This document shows, piece after piece, positions 5,515 through 9,665 of a stretch of 9,665 nt of DNA. Below the pieces are notes generated by a model that was given only the letters and a program-made list of their open reading frames with translations, made no database searches and was not told where the DNA came from. This DNA comes from Anaerolineae bacterium (GTDB taxonomy: Bacteria > Chloroflexota > Anaerolineae > Aggregatilineales > UBA2796): the NCBI GenBank assembly GCA_020851855.1, contig JADZBY010000703.1, positions 1 through 9,665 on the forward strand, in the 5' to 3' direction. The position numbers and the translations under genes are program-made. Position 1 is the stretch's first letter. Each line of letters begins with the position of its first letter.

Positions 5515-6747
5515 CTACCCTTCCGCCCTCGTCCACGCGGGCGATTTGTCCTGAAGCGCCTCGATCAGCCGCTCGGTGACGTGCACCACTTCGGCCAGCC
5601 GCGACGCATCGATCCACTCCGCCGTATCGTACTGCTGGTGGGCCAGAAGCTGGTTGGTGGCCGACGAAAACGCCACCGCCGGCACACCCCGGAAGGCAAA
5701 CGTCGAGTGGTTGCTCTCCGGCCACGGCTCGACCCACACCAGGCCGGGGAAGTCCGCTGTCACGTCGCGCAGCAATTCACCAAACGCCGCCGAGACGCCG
5801 TACTGCGCGATGCTGTTCGCGCTGATCAACTGGCCGACGCCGTCGCAGTTGATGGCCGCGACGATGTTTCCGAAGTCGTCCTCACCCCGCCGCAGGTACT
5901 CATCGTCGCCCATCGGCAGGTACTCTTCGCCATTGAAGGCGACGCACTCCAGCCCGTGCGCCAGCCCACGATCCGCCAGCCATTCGGCCAGCGTCAGCAT
6001 CACCGCCACGCCGCTCGCGTTGTCAAATGCGCCGGGCGTCTCGATCTTCGTATCGAAGTGCGCGCACAGCACGATTTTTGAGTCCGAGCCGGTGTCGCCC
6101 GGCCTGCGCCCCACGACATTACGCGCCACCGCCGGACGGCGCGCCGCTTCGATGACGAGCCGGATTTCCCTGGGCTGGCGGCGCAACAACTCCATCCCGA
6201 TGCGCGCGGGCACGGTGGCCGACGGCGCGTCAAAATCGGCGTCCTCGATCAGCCGCATGAGCGCCATGCCCGCCGTCTGCACGGTGAGGATGGCCGCCGG
6301 CTCTTTCGTCTCCAGCGCGGTGATGATCCGGTCGTCGCGCTCGTCCTTCAAGAACCAGGCTTTGGGCGAAAGCGGCGCGCGGGTCAGCTCGCCATGCAGG
6401 ATGACGATACGCCCACGCAGGTCCGCCGCCTCAAGCTCGGCAAGGCTGCGCACGGCGATGACCGGCCCGCGCACGTCGCACGGGGGCGAAAACACATTCG
6501 CCGCCACGCTGTCCAGCGCGTCGCCGTCCACTTCGGCCCACGTGGCGCGGTGCGTCCAGCCGGTGCAGGCGTATTCCTGCGATTCGACCTCAAGCCCGGC
6601 CTCGTGCATCAGCGCCTCGACGTATTCCGCCGCCTGCTCGTTCTCCGGCGAGCCGAGCGGGCGCGGGCCGATCTCCAGGCTCAGCGCGTACACGTGGCCC
6701 ATCAGCGTATCGTGTAACGAATCGTCGGATGTGGAAGGCCGAGTCAC
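5515..6747 (-). CDS. M28 family zinc metallopeptidase (aminopeptidase-like)
   Basis: This 410-residue peptidase belongs to family M28, whose members remove N-terminal residues using two zinc ions. The catalytic domain has every expected residue: H230 and D232 (A-H-F-D-T), D242 (G-A-F-D-N-A-S-G), E274 and E275 (N-G-E-E-Y), D302 (N-C-D-G-V-G) and H370 (L-A-H-Q-Q-Y-D-T). Residues of about 80-190 look like the protease-associated (PA) insert of many M28 enzymes. No signal peptide or lipobox is present, so a cytosolic location is likely; many relatives are secreted. GTG at 6747 is chosen because AAGGGGG stands eight bases before it. A longer frame from GTG at 6774 would begin inside a palindromic repeat. 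The stop TAG touches the next repeat. It follows the MFS gene by 115 bp, and no functional link to it is evident. Confidence 0.92.
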   Translation of the reverse strand: MTRPSTSDDSLHDTLMGHVYALSLEIGPRPLGSPENEQAAEYVEALMHEAGLEVESQEYACTGWTHRATWAEVDGDALDSVAANVFSPPCDVRGPVIAVRSLAELEAADLRGRIVILHGELTRAPLSPKAWFLKDERDDRIITALETKEPAAILTVQTAGMALMRLIEDADFDAPSATVPARIGMELLRRQPREIRLVIEAARRPAVARNVVGRRPGDTGSDSKIVLCAHFDTKIETPGAFDNASGVAVMLTLAEWLADRGLAHGLECVAFNGEEYLPMGDDEYLRRGEDDFGNIVAAINCDGVGQLISANSIAQYGVSAAFGELLRDVTADFPGLVWVEPWPESNHSTFAFRGVPAVAFSSATNQLLAHQQYDTAEWIDASRLAEVVHVTERLIEALQDKSPAWTRAEG

Positions 6748-6755
6748 GGTCTTTT

Positions 6756-6762
6756 CCCCCTT
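6756..6762 (-). promoter_or_regulatory. Ribosome-binding site of the M28 gene
   Basis: AAGGGGG on the minus strand lies eight bases before the GTG at 6747. It supports that start over the in-frame GTG at 6774, which falls in the repeat. Confidence 0.6.
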
Positions 6763-6767
6763 GTGAA

Positions 6768-6814
6768 CCCTCACCCCTGGCCCCTCTCCCTCACGGCGAG
6801 GGGAGCGAAAAAGC
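6768..6814. repeat. GC-rich palindromic element, left half only
   Basis: CCCTCACCCCTGGCCCC, the hairpin CTCCCTC/GAGGGGAG and GAGCGAAAA match the left half of the 107-bp copies, after which the similarity stops. The right half is missing. The truncated copy lies between the MFS stop and the M28 start. Confidence 0.8.
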
Positions 6815-6838
6815 AGGGCTTATCCCAGAATGGACAGA

Positions 6839-6868
6839 AAGTGAGGATACGTCTCAGTTGCCTCACTT
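6839..6868 (-). terminator. Hairpin at the MFS stop codon, possible weak terminator
   Basis: On the minus strand AAGTGAGG pairs perfectly with CCTCACTT across a 14-base loop. The first arm contains the MFS stop codon TGA. TCTGTCC follows rather than a U-run, so intrinsic termination would be weak. It may instead protect the mRNA end. Confidence 0.3.
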
Positions 6869-8551
6869 CCGCTGCATGAGCAGCGCCGGCAGCACGGTGA
6901 TCAGGCTGACCAGCGCGCCGATGAGCAGCATTTCCCCGATCACCTGCACGCCGGAATTGAAATACGCCTCAAACGATAGGCGCTGAAGCTCGTCCGCCGC
7001 CAGAGTGACCGGGAACTGCACGCGCGCCAGACTCACCAGATAGGATACCCGGTTTAGCGCGAACGTGGTCAGCCCGGCGATGGCGACCGTCATCCCGATC
7101 AGGCGCATGATCAGCACCAGCGCCGACGCCACGCCGCGCCGGCTGTCGTCCACCTCGTTGATGACCGCCGTGCCGATGGGCGAGATGGTCAGGCCCAGGC
7201 CGACGCCCGCGATGATCATGTGCAGCGCCATGATCCCTTCCGGTGTGTCGCCCGTCCACGTGAAACCGGCCAGCGCGAAGCCGAGCGCCGCCAGCAGCAT
7301 TCCCGCCGCCGTTGCCCCGCGATAGCCGAAGCGCGCCGCCAGCAGCGCGCCGGGGATGGCCGCCATCGCCATCGGCACGGTGAGCGCGGAGAGCAATATC
7401 CCGCCGCGCTGCGCCGCCAGTGCGATGGATTCGGCACTCGCGTCGTCGGCGCGCAGGTTGATCAGCAGCGGCACGCTGACCAGCCCCAGCATCAGGCAGA
7501 AGCCGACCAGGAAGTTGCTCACCGTCGCCGCCGAGACGTTGCGCTTGCGGAACAGGTGCAGTTCGAGCATCGGGTACGGGTGTCGCCATTCCCAGATCAG
7601 GAAGATGACGAATAACGCCGCGCTGACCAGCAACAGCGCCGGGTTGTAGGGCAGCGCGCCCGTGCTCTCGTTGAGCGTTTCAAGGCTCGTCGCGCCGGTC
7701 ACGTCCGTATTGCCGCCCAGGCCGAGCACGAGCAGGATCAGCGTGGCGGCGATGAGCAGCGCGCCGACCACGTCAAAGCGCCCTTTGCCGACCGGGTGCT
7801 CGACGCCGCGCAGCGCAAACGCCATCAGCACGAAGGCGAAGATGCCCAGCGGCACGTTGACCCAGAACAGCGTGCGCCAGTCCGGCGCAGGCCAGTCCAG
7901 GCCGAGGCCGTGCACAAGCTGGCGGATCGCCTCGCCGTTCACGCTGAAGAAATTGACCATCAGCCCGCCGTACAGGTGACCGAGCACCCAGCCCAGCGTA
8001 TCGAACGCGCCCACCAGCCCGACCGGCGCGCCGCGCTTTTCCGGCGGGTACATGTCCGCGACGAGGGCGAGGCTAACCGGCACGATTGCGCCTGCGCCGA
8101 GCGCCTGGACCACGCGCCCGATGATAACGGCGAGCAGGGTGAGCTGGTTCAAATCGGGACGCAGGCCGAAGACGCGCCGCGCGATGTCGTTCAGGATGAC
8201 GGTGGGCAACAGGTGCGCCGTGGCCACCCACAACGAGCCAAAGGTGAAGATGGCCAGACACACCAGGAACGCGCCGCGCCGCCCGACGAGGTCCGAGACG
8301 CGGCCCATGACCATCATGCTGACCGTGTAGGCCAGCAGGTAGCCGGTCACCGCCCAGGCGGCCAAGCCCAGGTTCGTGTCTACCGGGATGCTCAGCCGGG
8401 TGAGCACTTCGGGCAGGATGGCCGAGACGATGGTCAGGTCCAGCGAGCCGATGAAGATCGGGATCAGGACCAGCAGAATGATCAGGCGGCGGCGGCCCGG
8501 CGTGACGATCTCATGAAAGGGCGCCGTGCGAATGCTGGCCGGATCGCTCAT
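6863..8551 (-). CDS. DHA2-type (14-helix) MFS transporter, Rv1410c/P55-like, probable lipid or drug exporter
   Basis: This 562-residue inner-membrane protein is a proton-driven exporter of the major facilitator superfamily, DHA2 branch. It shows L-D-L-T-I-V in helix 1 (D38), motif A as G-R-V-S-D-L-V-G-R-R (83-92), and R-V-V-Q-A-L-G-A-G in helix 4 (146-154). The helix 5 motif reads G-H-L-Y-G-G (191-196), where most exporters have G-P-x-x-G-G. Three segments are longer than in simple drug pumps: about 113-138, 198-226 and the outer loop near 500-535 before the last helix. Its ATG overlaps the lipoprotein stop as ATGA, so the two are translationally coupled. This is the pairing of M. tuberculosis LprG with Rv1410c, which moves triacylglycerol-type lipids outward. 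Fold and operon arrangement are firm; the lipid substrate is inferred from the pairing. Confidence 0.88.
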   Translation of the reverse strand: MSDPASIRTAPFHEIVTPGRRRLIILLVLIPIFIGSLDLTIVSAILPEVLTRLSIPVDTNLGLAAWAVTGYLLAYTVSMMVMGRVSDLVGRRGAFLVCLAIFTFGSLWVATAHLLPTVILNDIARRVFGLRPDLNQLTLLAVIIGRVVQALGAGAIVPVSLALVADMYPPEKRGAPVGLVGAFDTLGWVLGHLYGGLMVNFFSVNGEAIRQLVHGLGLDWPAPDWRTLFWVNVPLGIFAFVLMAFALRGVEHPVGKGRFDVVGALLIAATLILLVLGLGGNTDVTGATSLETLNESTGALPYNPALLLVSAALFVIFLIWEWRHPYPMLELHLFRKRNVSAATVSNFLVGFCLMLGLVSVPLLINLRADDASAESIALAAQRGGILLSALTVPMAMAAIPGALLAARFGYRGATAAGMLLAALGFALAGFTWTGDTPEGIMALHMIIAGVGLGLTISPIGTAVINEVDDSRRGVASALVLIMRLIGMTVAIAGLTTFALNRVSYLVSLARVQFPVTLAADELQRLSFEAYFNSGVQVIGEMLLIGALVSLITVLPALLMQRK

Positions 8552-9411
8552 TGCGACGCCGTCCCGGTGGGAATGCCGAGGCCGGGCACGCCGGGAGTCA
8601 GGCCGGGCGCGGCGTCTGTGGATGCGGCGTCCGGCGTGGCGACTTCCGGTGTAGCAATACTGATGTCGGGGTTATCGTAGTCGAACAGCTCCATGGTCCA
8701 CGTCGTCGGCTCCGGCTCCTGCTCGCTGGCCGTCTCCGGCTGGACCATGACGAAGCGCTCGACGCGGCCCGTGTCGGCGTTGAGGTAGATTTCCGCCAGC
8801 GCCAGCCCTTCGCCGCGAATCAGCCCGACCGTCACGGCGCTGATGTCCGCCACAGGCGCGTTGCCGCGAATGTGGTGCGCCTGCACGCCGAAGAGGTCTT
8901 CAAGGCCCAGGTACTCCACGTCGCTCAGCGAGCGCAAGGCCCGTTTGATGCCATCGTCCGAGCGGATCAGGGTGTCGGCGTTGAAGCCGGGCGAAAACTG
9001 CTCGTTCAGCCAGCGGTTGCCGGTCAGGACGATGTGTTTGTAATACTGCTCGTCGCCCACGGCCACCACGTCGATCTGGCCGGGCACGCCCAGCACCGCC
9101 GCGCTGACTTTTGCCTCGACGCGGTCCGGCGCGACGTAACTGCCGTCTGCCGAGACGAAGGAAATGATGCCGGAATCGTCGATGAAGGCGGGCGCGCCGG
9201 TCAGTTGCAGCTTGAAGCGCAGCGTCTGGACTTCGCCCAGCCCGACGGCGGCCTGTTCCAGCATGGCGCGCGCATCGACCGGCGTAGGGCTGGGCGCTGC
9301 TGGGCCGCCGCAAGCCGCCAATGACACGGCCATCATCACCCAGAGCGCCCACGCAGCCGGCCTGAACCCAAACCACCCGGACGCGCTGCGCCGGGAGCCA
9401 CCTTTCGGCAT
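8548..9411 (-). CDS. LppX/LprG-like lipoprotein, partner of the MFS transporter
   Basis: This 287-residue lipoprotein has a basic N-terminus, a hydrophobic stretch at about 19-33 and the lipobox L-A-A-C with the lipidated Cys34. A short proline-rich linker (P-A-A-P-S-P-T-P) follows. Residues of about 45-245 form the LppX/LprAFG-type domain: alternating beta strands such as L-R-F-K-L-Q-L, the later V-V-A-V-G-D-E-Q-Y-Y, and N-R-W-L-N. In mycobacteria this fold holds acyl chains in a cavity and shuttles lipids from the transporter. The last 35 or so residues are a low-complexity Pro/Thr/Ala/Gly tail. ATG at 9411 is preferred to TTG at 9444 because GAGGGA lies six bases upstream and the TTG would sit at the predicted transcript start. 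Its TGA overlaps the MFS ATG. The family call comes from pattern recognition and gene context. Confidence 0.82.
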   Translation of the reverse strand: MPKGGSRRSASGWFGFRPAAWALWVMMAVSLAACGGPAAPSPTPVDARAMLEQAAVGLGEVQTLRFKLQLTGAPAFIDDSGIISFVSADGSYVAPDRVEAKVSAAVLGVPGQIDVVAVGDEQYYKHIVLTGNRWLNEQFSPGFNADTLIRSDDGIKRALRSLSDVEYLGLEDLFGVQAHHIRGNAPVADISAVTVGLIRGEGLALAEIYLNADTGRVERFVMVQPETASEQEPEPTTWTMELFDYDNPDISIATPEVATPDAASTDAAPGLTPGVPGLGIPTGTASQ

Positions 9412-9417
9412 CGACAA

Positions 9418-9423
9418 TCCCTC
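9418..9423 (-). promoter_or_regulatory. Ribosome-binding site of the lipoprotein gene
   Basis: GAGGGA on the minus strand lies six bases before the ATG at 9411 and sets the start at M-P-K-G-G. Confidence 0.65.
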
Positions 9424-9453
9424 ACGGTGTTGGTGCTCGTGCAAAACGTGCCA

Positions 9454-9462
9454 AGTATACCA
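9454..9462 (-). promoter_or_regulatory. Extended -10 promoter of the lipoprotein-MFS operon
   Basis: The minus strand reads TGG-TATACT, an extended -10 (TGn) with 5 of 6 matches to TATAAT. Transcription would start near 9447, giving a leader of about 36 bases before the ATG. No good -35 is seen, which is tolerated by extended -10 promoters. Confidence 0.5.
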
Positions 9463-9535
9463 GACTGTCGCGGCGGGGCCGGTTAAGGGGCGGTAAGAAG
9501 GCGCTGGTCTGTGGTCGCCGCAGACGGCGTATCGT

Positions 9536-9631
9536 GTAGGGACGAGGCCTGCCTCGTCCGCATTTGCCTCGTCCGTGCATTTTCCCGGCCCACTGCCGGA
9601 GAGAGGCGGACAGCGCAGGCGTTGTCCCTAC
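9536..9631. repeat. 96-bp element with inverted ends, second repeat family
   Basis: The left end GTAGGGACGAGGCCTGCC (9536 on) and the right end, read inverted from 9631 as GTAGGGACAACGCCTGCG, are imperfect terminal inverted repeats of about 26 bp. The left end contains a perfect 9-bp hairpin at 9540-9559 (GGACGAGGC / GCCTCGTCC, two-base loop). There is no coding capacity. The family is unrelated to the CCTCACCCC elements. The 9481-9535 stretch to its left shows only a weak GTCTG/CAGAC hairpin. Confidence 0.75.
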
Positions 9632-9641
9632 GGCATAGCGT

Positions 9642-9665
9642 GTAGGGACGAGGCCTGCCTCGTCC
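9642..9665. repeat. Second copy of the 9536 element, cut by the window edge
   Basis: GTAGGGACGAGGCCTGCC and the following CTCGTCC repeat the left end of the preceding element exactly, starting 106 bp after it. The rest lies outside the window. The bases before each copy (ATCGT and AGCGT) are also similar, so the repeat may be a tandem array. Confidence 0.75.

Noticed and set aside
5576..6766. Plus-strand frame of 396 codons opposite the M28 gene
   Set aside because: The Ser/Arg-rich translation has no recognisable fold, while the minus strand has a complete M28 active site.
1..9665. A new defence, toxin-antitoxin or biosynthetic system
   Set aside because: Every sizeable gene belongs to a recognisable housekeeping, transport or hydrolase family. 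I see no nuclease, toxin, reverse transcriptase or core biosynthetic gene.

Overview
The window is about 9.7 kb of high-GC DNA in which every gene I can support lies on the minus strand. A Chloroflexota bacterium (Anaerolineae/Aggregatilineales-like) fits best. The reasons are an A2-type caa3 oxidase with the YSHPxVY signature, a cytochrome c domain fused to subunit II, an LppX/LprG-type lipoprotein paired with an MFS pump, and many short GC-rich palindromes between genes. This assignment comes from family recognition, not from a search.

Reading in the direction of transcription (right to left): positions 9665-9412 hold a second type of palindromic repeat and a good extended -10 promoter. A lipoprotein gene (9411-8548) follows and overlaps by 4 bp a 14-helix DHA2-type MFS transporter (8551-6863). 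The pair has the same order and make-up as the mycobacterial lprG-Rv1410c (P55) lipid-export operon. Next are a metallopeptidase of family M28 with all metal ligands (6747-5515) and a GH4 family NAD/Mn-dependent glycosidase (5250-3991). The gap between these two is filled by two nearly identical 107-bp palindromic elements.

The left third is a cytochrome c oxidase operon: coxB/ctaC with a C-terminal cytochrome c domain (3718-2579), coxA/ctaD (2526-826), coxC/ctaE (621-34), and apparently the first codons of another gene leaving the window (16-1). Subunit II takes electrons through its own heme c to CuA. Subunit I holds heme a and the heme a3-CuB site. Subunit III is the accessory membrane subunit.

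The most striking feature is a single in-frame amber codon in coxA. It sits at the tyrosine of the YS motif, two codons before the CuB-ligand histidine. Everything else in the gene is intact, so it is a fresh nonsense mutation, an assembly or sequencing error, or (least likely) a recoded stop. The GC-rich hairpin elements occupy four of the gene gaps. Their stem tips differ between copies while staying base-paired, and one of them supplies the coxA stop codon. I see no RNA genes, CRISPR array, transposase, integrase or defence genes. I do not see a clear novel system. The best candidates for follow-up are the amber codon, the LprG/P55-like pair outside Actinobacteria, and the covarying hairpin repeats.
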